Assembly: GCA_016617855.1 (NCBI GenBank)
Contig: JAECUM010004965.1
Span: forward strand, 49,275-113,274
DNA length: 64,000 nt
Source of the DNA: Megalonaias nervosa
Lineage: Eukaryota; Mollusca; Bivalvia; Unionida; Unionidae
Reading direction: 5' to 3'
Position 1 is the stretch's first letter. The number at the start of each line of letters is the position of its first letter. The notes beneath the pieces are model-generated. The model saw only the letters and a program-made list of their open reading frames with translations. It made no database searches and was not told where the DNA came from. The translations under genes and the position numbers were made by a program. Shown one piece after another: positions 1-48,545 of this stretch.

Positions 1-306
1 AATTTTCAAGCCCAACCAGTATTTCTTAATTAAATCCATCCAATATCTAACAAATTCACCCCACTCCTTTTATTCTTTAAATGGAGGTAGACCCCCCCCT
101 TTCCAATTTTCAATTCTAGAATAAACCCTGGACAAAATGGGTAGCAATCTAGTAGCTTGAAATTAAGCCAATGTTGTTAAGAGAGATGGCACAAAGAAAC
201 CCTGTCCTTAATTTTGCAGAATGCCTCATTAATTACCGTATTTACCATTTTAAGTCCATGTACTTGTGCCATAAACTCGCATTAGTCATTATTATTATTG
301 TTATTA

Positions 307-355
<49 letters not shown>

Positions 356-2572
356 TAACAGAAGTAATACTAAAAATCTTTTTTAATTAGAACATTGATT
401 TAGAATGTCATTTTTGTACTTGAGAGTATTAGAGTAAGGGAAAAGGATTGGTTATGTTAAGCAAAACACCTTTGTTTAGGAAACACTTGATAGGTGTACT
501 TGTTCCCCCATCTCTCAAGCCTGTTGACTACATTTTACCTTTCAGATCAAATTTTCAAATTGTGAGGTCCCACTAGTCAGGATTTGTGTTCTTGTACCAT
601 GCAATAGTGGTAAAGGACACATTGAATGGAGAATAATAAAGCACTATTGAAAAGAAAATTATCTTAAATTTGCAGTAATTTTCCCAAATAGCTGCCGATT
701 GTGATATTTATTTGAGTTTAACACAGGTTTTGTGGTTGCTCAAAAGGTTCTCGTTCATTCCACATGATGGAGTTAATTTGGAGTCTTTTGGAAATGTTAG
801 GTTTAGAACTGTTCACTGATGTTCCTTATCGCACATAGTGATAATTGTTAAATAGATAGAGACCCCCCTTAGAGATTAGAACTCTTCAAACTAATTTACT
901 TTCAGTTTAATAAAACCTCAAGTGCCATAAAGTCTAATGAAAAAAATGGAGGATCTTGAAATCTATTTTCATTAATTGTCCAAAAGAAGATGTATTAATA
1001 TACAAATTAAACAAAAGCAACTTTTCACCTGTATGCAATAATGCACACATGACTTACATGGCATTTAGTATCATGAAGCTGATTTTCACAATGTTGGAAA
1101 AATATGACACAGAAATAAAAAATAGTAACATTTGAACCTGTTTTGTGTTGTCACTACTTCTGCAAAATAGTAGCTTGTCCTGGGGTTTTAGGTTTTTGAG
1201 TGAAACAGCTGTTATGGAAGAGGATGAACCAAAATTTGGATAATTACATGTAATTTTTGAAAGACTTTCTGATTATTTGTCTCATGCAGAGTGGCACACT
1301 AGTAAAATGTGAGTAACTAATTGGGAATAATAAATTTTCTCTAGTTAACTACTGAGATGTGTTTGGTTGTTGTCTCCAGCTTTTCATAGAAATGGGGGTG
1401 TGGTCATTAAATTGGGCTCCTTGTTCTATCTCACTTTTGTTTCAGCAAAGTAAATCTCTTAATTATTATTGGATTTCAACCAAATGTGGTGTGGTGTCAG
1501 ATAGTGATAATGCTTGGCTAGTTCACTTGTCAGTATTTTATGTTATCATTTAACAGAAATTATTGCCTGTGATTGTTGGACCACCCACTTTTGATTCTAA
1601 ACAGTTGCTCTCTCAATTATATTGGACTTCAACTCAATTAGGTGTGTGGGTTGATATTGATGAGGTCTTGGCTGAATTTGATTGTCAGCATTCCTTATCA
1701 TCATTTAGCAGAGTTAACAGTCTCTACTTATTACAACCAATCACTTTTGTATTCTCACAATATGGCCCTTAATTATTCAGTTTCATGTAAATTTATAATG
1801 TTGTTGAGACCTTGGCTGAGTTTTGGTTGTCAGCCTTGTACATGATCAGTTAACATAGTTGTTGCCTTGGATTGTTGAACCCACCTTCTCTCTTTCCTAC
1901 ACAATAAATCCATTGATTATCTTTTGATTGCAAACAAATTTGGTTTCTTGGTTGATATAGATGAGAACTTGCCAAGTTTGATGTCACCATTTTGTGATGA
2001 GATAGCCCTTAAAGGTAAGGCCTACCCACTTTTATTTTGGGGCAGTAAAACTGCTTTATTACCATATTTACTCTCTTATGAGTCCAGTTGCAAACTACAC
2101 AGACCCAAGTCTGCCATTGCATAATGTGCTGGAAGATTTGAGTCTGTGCAATTTTGTTAGGAGTAGTCAGTTGATCAAACATAGACCCTGATCTGCAGAT
2201 GCATTATGCGACTGCATATCAGGATCTTTGTTGCTTGAAGTTTGAATTGAATTGTAAGGAAGTATAGATAGTGTTGGATTTCAACCAAACTTCATAAGCA
2301 GCTTGATGTTAGTGATGCCAATTAAGAAGTGGTTGACACCTTGAATTTGATTATGATTGTGATATACCCCACCTCCAAGTCATGTATATACAGCCCATAT
2401 AACCCTTCATGTGGCCCATACAACTTTTCATGTAGCCCATACTCCCTTTCAGCATTATCAGTGACTGAATAATCAAGTCCAGACAATCAACAGTCAGCTA
2501 TATAATAGAAATTTACCTTGTAAATGTGTAAGCTAGATGTATGTACACTACATTTAATATCAATACTTTCAG
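1..2572. other. patched upstream intron, no exon recognised
   Basis: AT-rich sequence with no recognisable Patched exon. About 1,360-2,080 is a set of diverged repeats whose units share the theme ttggattycaaccaaat; 2,084-2,262 resembles the snapback MITE described elsewhere. Confidence 0.5.
283..352. repeat. (ATT)n microsatellite
   Basis: Nearly pure ATT trinucleotide run with a few interruptions. Apparent Ile-rich reading frames across it are artefacts. Confidence 0.95.
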
Positions 2573-36708
<34,136 letters not shown>

Positions 36709-36989
36709 CACTGGCAGGTAGGTCAACTTTGACTGTAGTTAATTGTAGTGATGGTAGTAATTCTGATTCAGACTCTTCCAGTAGATGTTAACACTGGCTG
36801 GTAGGTCAGCTTTGACTGTAGTTAACTGCATGATTCTTACTTGTGTAAGCATCATAAAATCATGTTACACTTTTTGTAAACCTTGCAACATAATACAGTA
36901 TCATCAAGCAACAAAGAGTCTTTGTAGTTGTGTGATAAATAGAATTGCATTGTCTTGTTCATTCAACATAAAATAATGAAAGTCATAAA

Positions 36990-37345
36990 GTTCCTAGTAG
37001 TACAGTATGTGCAATATGCTACTTGTCTGTTACATTAATCAGTAGTACAGTATGCTATTTGTTGAGTACAGTACCCTGTAGAACAGTATGCAGTTCAATC
37101 AGTGCAGCACCCTGTGGTACAAAGTGCCATTTGTTGAGTTCAGTACCCTGCCGAATAATATGCCATTTGTTGAGTAGTTCCCTGTAGAACTATGCCATTT
37201 GATGAGTACATGACCCTGTAGTAAAGAATGTCATTTTTTGAGTACAGTACCCAGTCATACAATATGCCATTTGTTGAGTACATTGCCTTGTACAACAATA
37301 TGCCATTTGTTGAATATAGCATCCTGTAGAACAATAAACTACTTA
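36990..37345. repeat. minisatellite, about 36-40-bp unit
   Basis: Degenerate units of agtacagtaccctgtagaac plus aatatgccatttgttg, about nine copies, in the presumed 3' UTR intron. Confidence 0.9.
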
Positions 37346-37815
37346 TTGCAAGCTGCTCATGGTATAAACACTATTCAGCTCTCTTCACAAGTTTCATGCC
37401 CGCGGAACAGTCATGTAAAATTCTCTAATTGTGCGGTGGTTTGTGTGTAACATAGGTTGTCTTTTATATGATAGGCGCCTTGTAAAATCAGCTACATGGA
37501 TTGAATTACCAAAAAGGTTCTGCACGTGCAAGTAGATATGAGCAACCAGTGTATTCCTTTACTTGTTTAAATAGTGATTATAATTCCAGTTTTGTTTAAC
37601 AATATTTTATTGTCATAATTATTCCTAAATGAAATCTCACTGTGAAGGAGAATATTTGATTTCCGTGAACTTGAAATTTAACAGTTTGTGCCATACTGAT
37701 ATTTTTTTTAAATATAGGGTATAATTTTTTTATATCATTCATATAAGTTTTGTATAGCCATATTAATGTCAATACTTTTCTATCTTCTAATGTATAGTTT
37801 TCTTCTTTTTTCCAG

Positions 37816-37900
37816 GATGGAAGCCAGTGGAGAAACATTAATGGTGCTCTAATTGCAATATTTGTACAGAAAAGCATTATAATTTATATGTATAAAATGA
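37816..37900 (+). other. possible start of a patched 3' UTR exon
   Basis: A pyrimidine-rich tract and ttccag precede position 37,816, pairing plausibly with the donor at 36,718. No long reading frame follows. The end of the transcript cannot be placed; AATAAA motifs occur repeatedly, for example near 41,530 and 44,155-44,180. This is inference only. Confidence 0.3.
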
Positions 37901-38564
37901 ATCCTGTCAGTATTTATTATGTGACATAAAAGAGGGAATAACTCATAATAACTGGCCTTTGCAGCCATTTTGAATGTGATATTTTTCTTTTGTTTTTGTT
38001 GAATCTTACCATTGGTTGATGCAGGAAGATAAAAGGCAGCTATTCTGTAAACCTGAGACAGTTAAAGTTCAGTGCATCTAATGCAACATATTTGTGATAC
38101 CTTGATTCACCAAAGCCTAGATTGCTTCTAGATTCATGGAGGACTTCCAGATGAAAATGTAAGGAAGGCATTTTTGGGTTCCTGGATTCTGTGATGCAGA
38201 CAAAAGGATTCATATTTAAATAAGGAAGTAAAGCAGTGGCATTCATTGGATTGTATTTACAGCCATGGCTATCAAGGAACAGAACAAAGGATGCACCAGA
38301 TATTTGGATGCAGTTAAGGAGTACATTGGAGAGTACATTATTCATGTATTGAAAATGTGATATCAGTATTTGCAATTAACCTCATATTTTGTGAGACTAA
38401 AGATGTACACATGAATTTTAAAATCACAAAAAAGTGCTATTAGATGCTGGATATATGACATTTCAGTTCAGGTACTGAAGTAATGTGTTGTGCTATGAAC
38501 TGTGAATCTTTTATCTACCTCTTCTCAATCCACAGAATGCTTTAATTTTATATAAGTTATGAAT

Positions 38565-38790
38565 ATTTCATCCTGGTTTAGTTGGAGGACACTGAACACT
38601 TCTTTCATGGTGTTGTAAGGCAAAATACTCCATTAAATATTACATCCTGGTTTAGTTGGAGGACACTATTTGAACACTTCTTTCATGGTGTTGTAAGGCG
38701 AAATACTCCATTAAATATTACATTCTGGTTTGGTTGGAGAATGCTATTTAAATAGTTTTTTCATGGTATTGTAAGGGGAAATACACCATT
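38565..38790. repeat. tandem repeat, about 75 bp, three copies
   Basis: Units begin at about 38,570, 38,644 and 38,720 with cctggtttagttggaggaca and contain ttcatggtgttgtaagg. Confidence 0.88.
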
Positions 38791-41700
38791 TTCCTTGCCC
38801 TGTATATTACCATTGTAAGCAAGAAATGTCACTTACCTTTTTTTGACGAAACTAAAATTGTTGCCCTCATTCTCATCTCTTGCATGTGCAAAATTGTAGT
38901 TTCGTTTTGTCTGTAAAATCCTTTTCATATGATGTGGCAGGTGTCTTGTTTTTGCAATCCCAAAACAGGGTGATGCAGGGTGGTTGTATAACTATCTTAA
39001 CAGATGCAAGTAGGCCTAGAGCTCATTTGTGTTCCTTTCTTCAGTCATTCATTTAAGAAAAAATTGTTTTTAAAGGTGTATGAAAATTATTCTTTTTAAT
39101 CCTTGATTTTAGAGTTTGACAAGTTTTGCACTTATATTAATACCTTGTAAGCTGTGTAGGCAGTTTTATATTTTAGAGTCCTTAATACAGCTACAATCCA
39201 TGACAGTGGAGGGTGGGTGGATGATCTCAACATTTTAGATTCAATAATGTCCTCCCAACTATAACCCATTGTACTGTATACTCGCTACTTCACATCAGTT
39301 CAGCATCATATAAGGTCATGTGATATTTTTCCTTCAGTGACTGGAATACTGGCATACCTAGCCAACCTTTTATATGGACATGCCAACAATGTTGTGTGAC
39401 CTCGTGAACAATCTGGTATATTTTAGTACCAATATTAGTTGGTGTTATTACAAGCATAAATGGCAACTGCTAGCCATTTCATTGGTGCCTCTGTACTTGA
39501 GCATTTATCAGCTCATCTATAATTGAAATATTTCTGTGGTATTATGAAATGAAAACTACAATATCCTCATCCATTCATATACATCACTCTATATGTGCAT
39601 ACCTCTAAATGTGAATGTGCATCAGAAATATTGTGTTGTGTAAAACTGCATTTTTCTCGTTCATTTTAAATTTCCTACAAAAGTATTATTTAAAAAATGC
39701 CTTCATGACTCCAGGTCTTGTGATGCCAAATTTTACAATCCATAATATACACTCTGTTGTGAAAGGTGCAGATTCAGATCTGCTGAATCAGCATAATGTA
39801 GTTTGGAATATTAGGTACATATTGTCTGGAATATTTTGTATACTTTATCATTTGTTTTTCAGGTGCACACCTAATTATAGGTAAAAAAAACCGTTAATTG
39901 TAATTTTCTTAGGTGCCTACAATTTGCTAATTTTAATAAGAACAAGTAAAAAATTTATAATTCTTTAAGAAATGTTGATGTATGAAAAAATTTGAATGTA
40001 TTACAAATTACACAGAGTAAAGTGGAGTGAGAGGGGTAGGCACCATTTTGCCATGCATTATTCATTGTTAGATCTGGATTATTGCTGTTTGTATTTGGTT
40101 GTGCAGTATACTTAAGTAAATATGGCATGTCATGGGACTTTGGACATTATGAACATTGTATCAAGGGTACGGGTATTATGGCCAACAATTTAAAGTTTGC
40201 TTGATCCTTTTCCACAACAGTGGCAGGATCACCAGTATGAGTGGTATGATATATAAAATGCATTGAACTCAATAGTACAATATATGGACTTGTATATAAA
40301 ACTAATTTGACAGCAGGTCAAGGTCTGTATGGTTCATTGTAGTACTGACTGAGTGGTCACATACAAACCTTAATTATAATTTGATATCAGGTCTTGATAT
40401 TCACCTTTAAATGATACCATTATTAAGAGCATTTTCATTTCTAATTGATGCTATTTTCTTTCAGCTGTTTAAAATTTTCTTTCACTTCTGTTTTTAACCT
40501 AAAAAATTAATTGATCTGATGTCTGTTACCATCAGATTTATGATTCTTATAGTGGAAAATGCTGTTAGTATCTGGGGTGTTACTCAGGAATTTTTATTTA
40601 AGGAATCTTGTGAAAAATTGAAGATTTATTTTTTTATTTTTTCAAAAAATAAATTGCAATTTATTTAAAGTTCTTATTATATCACTCATTTTGGTGGTTT
40701 ATACATTAATTACTTGTAGTGCAAATGGTAAGCTAGTTGTGGTAAAGGAAATGTATACTTTTTATTATTTCTTATTTATGACAAACCTGTACGGTTCTGC
40801 TGGCATCTGTTGAACCTCCTGTTATTTATATGTATGAAGTTTTAATTTTTTTACAGTTATTCCATATAGATAATAATCTTTTAAATTAAAAAAAATATTG
40901 ATTGATATGAACATGGTATCTAAAACATTGTTAGTTGCAAGAGGTCAAACTTGGAAGTTTAAATGGTGCATTGATAGCAAAATTTTTTGCTTACAATAAC
41001 CCATTTACTTATTTCCATTGATGTTTTTGTGATTTATTTAAGAGAAAAGCGGGAAGATTAAATGTTTTGCAACCTTTGTTAGTGTTTTGTAAAATGAAAA
41101 CTTCCAGCACAAATTAAAATGATGAGATTGTTAAATTATGGCATCAATAGGGTATGCTTTGTTGTGACTTTTGCCACTTCTCAACTATTGAAAAATTAAT
41201 GCATATAGAATTGTACTAATCACAGTATCATTCAGTGAAAGAAAAGTATACAAGACCTCAGGAAAGTTTTAGTAATTTACAACTTTGCAGTAAATTTGCT
41301 GTACAGTATTTTGGTTGCAGAAAACCAAATGATCAGTATAGCTATCATAGTGGAAAAAAATTAAATTACCAACAGACCCAGTTCTTTATGTATTTGATAT
41401 GAGGAGTCAATGTTTATCAACCTGTGCAGATTTTTGTAATTTTAAAAAAACTTGTTTAGCCGATATTTTATGGACAGTTAATGACTACATTTTTTTTTCT
41501 TAGTTTTTTTTTTATGTATTGACTCTTCCTTGGGAATAAATATGTTCAGTTAATGATTAGTGCAAGAAAATGCACATCAATATCAAATTTTCTTTTTTTG
41601 TGATTTTGGATTGCTTGGATCTCTGGCTATGGAAAGAAGTATCAATTATTAAAAAAGTTCAATCCACATTGATACTTATTTTTATATTGGTTTTGTTAAA

Positions 41701-42629
41701 CACATGCCGTTGTATCATTCTGATATTTAGACAGAAACTTTCCCAATATAATATGCATTTAACTTGTCTACATATCTACCACACATTTTGAAGCAGTACG
41801 ACAGCAACCTATTCTCAGTGGAGGAAAAGGGCTGTTTAACGAGTCTGTACAATACAGAACATATCAAAGGGTTTTATAGGGAATCAGTTTTTATTAACAA
41901 TACCAATTACAAAGTAAATTCTGCTGACTTGTAAATATGTTTTTGTTATTACCAAGAAAAATAACTTGAGTAATGTTTAAATTGCTGACATCAGATCTTT
42001 TTACAACAGTATTCTTGAATTATTACAATTTTGTAATTATGGTTCAGATGATGCCTTGTCATCTGTTTGACTGGTACCTTGTAAATATGTACCAGAAGTC
42101 GGTCCAGAAAAGGCTACAGAAGCAGACTGCAAGTTATAACAGTCATTTTAATTTCAGTATGTTACTATTGTATTTTAATTTAATAATACTCTAAATAACA
42201 CTGTTTCCATTATTAACAAGTATTAGAACACTTTATGAAGAAACAAAACTTACATTAAAGGTATTCACAATGATGATTATGATTGCAGCATTTTCATTTA
42301 TTTTTGTAAACATTTTCTGTTGCAGGTATGCTGTATGTATTGTACCAGATTCATGACAATTTAGTATTTCCTAATTATTTTGATTTAGGCCAAGCATGGT
42401 CAGCTGATACAATCAAATGAATTGATTACTTCATTTAGTGTACTTGGTATAATAACAGAAAAAAAGAGTTAAGTAATGATAATCCTTTCATGAAATATTT
42501 TTAAAATGAAAAGTAACCTTCCATTTGTAGCTTCTTTTAATTTAGATAGAATTCTGCTATATGAAGAAAAAAGGCTGGGTCAACAGATACTATGCAGATG
42601 TCTTAAAGATTACCCTTTTTATATGACTA

Positions 42630-42765
42630 CCATATATACTCATTTATAAGTCAAGTCCAACTGCAAACTGCACAGACTCAAATCTACCATCACATAATGT
42701 AGCAGCAGATCTGGGTCTTTATTGTTTGCAATTTGACTCCACTTATAAGCCAGTATATATGGTAT
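42630..42765. mobile_element. snapback MITE copy (short)
   Basis: The left arm ttataagtcaagtccaactg pairs with the right arm caatttgactccacttataa; the ends are accatatata/tatatatggt. At about 136 bp it is the most compact copy, with nearly complete inverted arms. Confidence 0.72.
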
Positions 42766-42800
42766 GTAAATAGTACATTGTAAATTACCATTTGTAAATA

Positions 42801-42884
42801 TATGTTAATATGTATTGATAAAGTTATTGCCAGTGTAAGGTATATGTTAATATGTATTGATAAAGTTGTTGCCAATGTAAGGTA
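42801..42884. repeat. 42-bp direct duplication
   Basis: tatgttaatatgtattgata plus aagttrttgccartgtaagg occurs twice, 42 bp apart. Confidence 0.9.
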
Positions 42885-43831
42885 CATGAGCAATGCTAGA
42901 TGCACATTCATTCAGGGAACTTTTCAGGGGGTGAACTTCTCAGCAAATTTTACGGATACTTTAAGGTATCAAATAAATCCAAAAATGTGTGTGTGGAAGG
43001 TCATTGTTCACATGTAAATGTTTTTAACTTTACGAGATTTTTTTTGTGTGTGTTAAACAAAGCCAGTAATTTTGACATTTTTCCATTGGATACTTCATCT
43101 TTTGTCATCAGTGACTCATCTTTCATATTCATATCATAAAAATTGAAAATGAAAAAACAAAAATTCACCTTAGGACTAAAATTTGGAGTGTGTCAATTCT
43201 TAGAGCATGTGTAACTCTAGCACAGTTTGAATTTTCATCACAATATGACTGAAACTCATCAAGTCTTAAAGTGTTGTGACTCTAACACAGTTTAAATTGT
43301 TGTCAGTACATCATATTACAGTTGAGGCAAATCAGCAAAAATGTCCTTACATTTTGATCATAATAAAAAGTTCTCCAAAATATAACAGAGCTTACACTGT
43401 TCTTGGTCATGTAATTGTCATGGTCATTCTGTTTTGTCATTGGAAGGCTCAATAAAAACCAGATTAATGTGACCTGTAATTCATTTGCCTATGATGACAA
43501 TACTGTCTGTTCCATATTTCATTCTGTGCTGAGCACATTCTTGAAACATGTATGCATGTATCCTTTAGGATTCATTAAAGAGAGTCACTGTGACCTACCT
43601 TTCATGTTTTGCTATCTTGTACCACAAGCAGCATTGGTCCTCAACTGTTGGCCCATTGATCAACAAAATGATTTGAACTACTTACCACATCTTTCAACAA
43701 ATATATGAATGTACTAAAGACTGCAAGAAAGATCGATTTACTTTTCTCAAACAAAGAGTTAAATTTAATAACCTACAGTGCACCTTGCAAGTGCAGTGCT
43801 GCATTAATTTTTTTTTCATTTTATGATGTTC

Positions 43832-43882
43832 ATCATCATCATCATCATCATTGTTATCATCATTATGATCATCATCATCAAT
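43832..43882. repeat. (CAT)n microsatellite
   Basis: Interrupted cat/atc run. Confidence 0.9.
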
Positions 43883-44288
43883 ATTGTCATTTATACCAAA
43901 GATACTTTAGTAATTAAATCTCAGGTAGTGAAGTTGATTTGTCTTGATTTCCTTCATCACTTTTTCTTACCGTTATTTCATATAACCTCCAGTTACCTAC
44001 CAAAAAATCTCAAATTTTACATCCACTGATAGAATCTTAAACTGATAATTCTCTTTTTTGAGTTGTCAGTTTGTCTCATGGCTTTGTTGTTGAATTAATG
44101 CAGCATATTAGACTGTGCTACAAGACTTGAATGACTAAAGTTATTTCTTTGAGAGGAATAAAGCTTGCTAAATAAATAAATCTTTATGTATGTAATTGGC
44201 AGATTCTATGAATTATCTCTACGCATAAGTAACTAGTTTTATAGTCTACTGTCAAAAGATTGAATTGATGCTTTTAATTTTTAATCTC

Positions 44289-44289
44289 C

Positions 44290-44321
<32 letters not shown>

Positions 44322-44350
44322 GATATATATATAGATATATATATATATCT
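44289..44350. repeat. (AT)n microsatellite
   Basis: TA-rich dinucleotide tract with tagatatata variants. Confidence 0.9.
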
Positions 44351-46599
44351 ACTTTTCTAAAACAGTTTTACTTTTAAGCCTTCCCTATCTTGAATCTTGA
44401 ATTCAGTTCTTTCTATACATTTTTAGTTATGGTATTTTGGCTGATAAAACTAAAGTTAAGTCATGAGTACTGCTTTCCTAGTTATTTGCTTATTTTTAGA
44501 GTCTTTTTAGTAATGTAACATTAAACTCTAGATGGGGAAAAAAGCCCAGATTGGATTTTCTTTTCCAAGACATGAAACCAATAATGTTGTGTGTGTTCTG
44601 TTTTTTATATTTGGTTTTGTATGATTTTGAACCTTAAAGAAAGTTTGAAAGTTGATTGCAACACACATTCATCTTCCACATCCGCATGTAGTTGGTGATA
44701 CATTGTATTACATATCCACTATATACCTCAATACTAGGGCATCTTTAGAACGGGTGAAACGTCATTGACAGAATGTAAGAAAAGAGTGCTTGAGAAAATG
44801 TATAATATATGAAGTTATGTGCACTTTAAATGGAATAATTGTGAAGAAGGTTGTTTGAAAATGTTCCCATCATCCTGTACATAAATAAATGACACTAGGT
44901 TGATTGACTGGTGAACGTTCAAGTGATGATTTTTTTGTTGCCAGTATATGATGACAATCAGAGATTTTGGGAAAATGAATTATTTTGATAATCTGAAATA
45001 CCTTTTCTACTGAAATTACTAGACAGTATGGATTTCTTGGTCTGTTGATTTAAACAAAGAAAAAAAAAATAAACAAGAGGAAGAGAAGAAAACTAGAAGA
45101 AACAAAAATTGGTACACTTGCTTAAATTCTAAATTTATTGATGTAGATCTTTTTCAGCAACCTGTTTTTTTAGTAACAGCTTTGTATGGACTAATTCATT
45201 AAAATGGTAAAGTGTGACAAGTTGATCATCATTGTGGTTCATTTGTTTGTCTGTGATAGGTCAGCCCTTTTTGTACAAAACTTACAATCATTGTACAGTA
45301 TCCTTATGAAAGAAGGGCATTTCTCAGCACAAGTACAGATGTAGATATTTGTAAGGTAATATGTATGTCAATACTAGTGCAAGATAGTGTGTTAAAAGTA
45401 AATTCTTGCTCAAGCAAGGTGAAAAGTACACTAAAATCTTGAAAATGAAAAATAAAAATAATGAAACAAAGATGTTTTGTTTTTAGTTGTATTATAAAAC
45501 GTCCTTTTTTTTCCTCCTCTTCTTACACACTTTTTAATGCAGAGACGTGTTCAGCACACCTCCATCAGTGGTTAAACATACCTAACCAGTGTTAGTTATG
45601 CACTATTTCATTCTTTAGAACAGATACATAAAATATAACAGCTGCTGAAGCCACCACCTCTACCATTGGTTCTTGTACCCAGCTTGGTGGATGAACATTT
45701 CTTTGCACCATTTGTCATCATGTGTCAAAAACAATGTATTGCATCAAATAAGAAATTTCTACTAAATGGACCATGCATGTATACATGAGCAGGCTCCCTG
45801 CATCATAACTATTCTTTAATCTTGGGTCCTGTAAATAGGTATAGTGGATTTCATAGTATTCTTTGTGCAGAGGGCCAGGGGAGCAAACTGTTTACATACA
45901 CGAACATATTTATACCCTCATATTTTTCGCATTTAAGTTGTGACCACATATGTTTAGTGCACACTGTATGCATACTGTTATACCTAGATACATAAAACTT
46001 CGTGAGAGGATACATCGTGATAGTAAAATTAGGTCACTATAACCCTTATTGCACACTTAACTGACATTGGTTACATTTTTTGTGTGCCAAGTCTGTTTCT
46101 CAAAATCTGTTCTTGCTGCAATTATTAAATGGGTATTAATAGCAATAATACATGTTGTTACTGCACAGGTCTGTCTCTTCCTGGTGAGAGTCCTCCAGTC
46201 AAGAACATTACTCCTTCCTCTAATTAGTAATTGAAGGTCAAGGTATAAAATAAAAAAATAATCCCTGATACCTTAGTTCACTTTTACAATTGGAATATCT
46301 TCCTTCTTTTTATTGGTTGCTCGGGATCTTTTGGCATCTCTGCTGTCAATAATATCCTTTTCGTTTTGTAAATGTTATTTTCTCCCCAGTCCTTGATTGT
46401 TTTTTCTTCATGTATGTGTGTCTAGTTTTATTTACTTCGATGGTTTTCATTACATCGTTAGCAAAGCTGTGCTTCTTGTCTTTTATCCATCTAATACAAA
46501 CTGATGTCAGGGTAAGTATTTCCGACCCTTTCGTTCTTCCAGTTTAATGTTGTATTGATATACCTTATGGATATATTCTTTTATCACCAATAAATAATT

Positions 46600-46860
46600 T
46601 CTTATTGGCAAATATATGCATAAAAAGGCAATGAGGAACACTCGTACCACCTGTCTTGAATGCATAGCATGTGTGCGCACGAAAGGTTGCCCCATTTGTA
46701 GGTTGTGGCCTGACGATATTTTAGACTTGGCGGAAAGTTGCCGGGCCTATCAAGCCAGGAAGAAGGGTCACGCCTCTTCCACTTCTGTTCATAAGGGGTT
46801 ACGGCACTTCCAGGTGTATGGAAGTCGCCAGATTCGATGACGGCACATCGTGGCCTGATT
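46600..46860 (+). pseudogene. possible DIRS-like gag/Cys-motif remnant
   Basis: One frame (46,616-46,840) contains a C-x2-C...C-x2-C-type cluster (CLECIACVRTKGCPICRLW) followed by a basic SCRAYQARKKG stretch. In DIRS-type retroelements the first protein carries a comparable Cys cluster before a charged region. With RT/RNase H-like traces about 1 kb downstream, I infer a decayed element. The following 46,790-47,000 holds diverged units around acggaagtcgc. Identification is tentative. Confidence 0.35.
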
Positions 46861-47599
46861 CTGTGAGATAAGATTGCTACAGTACTTTCCAGTGTACGGA
46901 AGTCGCCTGCGTCAACGGCACATCCCGGTGGACGCAAGTCGCTTGTTTCATTGACGGCAGCACCTGTGTGTACGGAAATCGCTTGATTCTTGATTCAGCG
47001 AGAGAAATGTTCAGGGTTAAGAAGTCGCTCACTTCCAATAGGGACAGATCTCTGAGATAGTGATCTTCGGCGAAGGGAAATCTAGCCTCTTATAGTAAGT
47101 CCCACCTTGAAGGGAAGTGGAGTCGTCGTCTGCAGATTTCGTTGGTCGGAGTCGAGTTCTCGGAACATTAGGTTATGTTTTAGATGACAGTCAGCGAAAA
47201 TCTCTGTGAGCACCGGGCATAGGGTACCTAACGTCGGGCGCTGGTCACGAGAATATGTGTCTAGTGACAGATATCGGTATGTGGCGATATCCCAGGTAGC
47301 ATTTGCCGAATTTCTATCACCGTGCACCCAGCACCGATTGCCGACCGCTAGGCGTCGATCACTGGGTTCGATGCATGATGCTAATCTGTTTTCGGTCCAG
47401 GGTCACCAATCGTAGCGTACTGCGCACTGGTCATCGAACACTGATCTCTGAGAACGGACGGACATACGCCATGCATTGAACATGTCTTCGCATCCGGTAC
47501 CTAGTTTGTACCACTGGTTTAAGGGCCAGACAAACAGAGGAAATGATCGGTTCTGTAAACTCTCTCTAGGCTTTATTTCATTCCGTATGGTGAACGGCC

Positions 47600-48535
47600 T
47601 TTAAATTTTGAGGACCGGTCTGAAGGAAGGGATTGAGTTGATACCCATCCCTTTTGTGATGTTCTCTTTAAACTAATACGGAGGGTAGGAACTCCCACTA
47701 TACGGTTGTGAATAGCCCACGTTTCCTAACTAAGGCACCACAGATGGCTTTGCCATGGTTCCATGGGTCGGTGGACGGTTATCTGTGGAGACTGTCAGAA
47801 AATCACCAGTTACTTTTTCCAGGGAGATGGGGATAAAAGAGTTAGTCCCGTCACCTTCCGTGGGAGACGGTGACTCGACTAATTCTCAATTAAGAGAAGT
47901 TTTACACCTTTTCAGAATTACGTTTACGTGGGGATGGATTTTCTCGCCTGTCATGGAACAGTCTGTATTTCTCCCAACAGAATTCCACAGATGCATGCTC
48001 TAATAACTAGACTGGACGAGAAGACATCGTGTATTTTTTCTTCTCTATCCTTCTTTCCTAGCGACTCCGGCAGCAGAATTAGTTTTCCTAGGAAGGCTTC
48101 ATATGCGGACCATGCAGATCTTGCTTCTTACGAACTAGAGACCTTACAAGGACCTTGAGTCCCCCCAGACTCCTTTAGTATCAAGTGTCATCAGAGTTGA
48201 GTGGTGTGAAAGAGCAGGAGAGGTACCTGACCGCAGTCCCAATTTCCGCTCCGAACCTCAGTCCTTCCGCTACATTGACGCCACAGTTCAGGGTGCTGAT
48301 GGGGAGGATTCACCTAGAACCCAACATATTAATTCTGCAGGGCCGGTGGTCTCTTGAAGGAGAGCTCCCCTTCACATAAAAAGCTAGAAATGGGAACTGC
48401 TGGACCTCTTCCGTTGGGCAGTTTCTTCGTAGATTACTCTGTGTCTGCCACATTCTGAGCAATATGAACATTGTGGTAGACAGCTTGTCCAGACAGGGAG
48501 AGCAGTCCTCACGAAATGGTCTCTTGGCTTCATTG
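47600..48535 (+). pseudogene. decayed DIRS-like RT-RNase H region
   Basis: No continuous frame. Pieces in three frames resemble the tail of a DIRS-type reverse transcriptase: GMDFLACHGTV followed by a region resembling the RT thumb (about 47,925-48,100), GRWSLEGELPF (about 48,340-48,375) and NIVVDSLSRQGEQSSRNG (about 48,460-48,520), the last like the DSLSR end of RNase H. Order and spacing are consistent with RT then RNase H. There are multiple frameshifts and stops, and composition is CpG-rich unlike the host introns. A Gypsy-like or other retroelement is an alternative. Confidence 0.42.
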
Positions 48536-48545
48536 AAAATTAACT

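Larger units (their letters stand above)
37900..46550. other. AT-rich 3' UTR/intergenic DNA without a supported gene
   Basis: No protein-like frame, splice-consistent exon or RNA gene was recognised. It holds short repeats, a MITE at 42,630, simple repeats at 43,835 and 44,290, and many AATAAA motifs. Confidence 0.6.

Noticed and set aside
37238..37450. Coding frame in the 37-kb repeat
   Set aside because: It is within a degenerate minisatellite in presumed UTR/intron.
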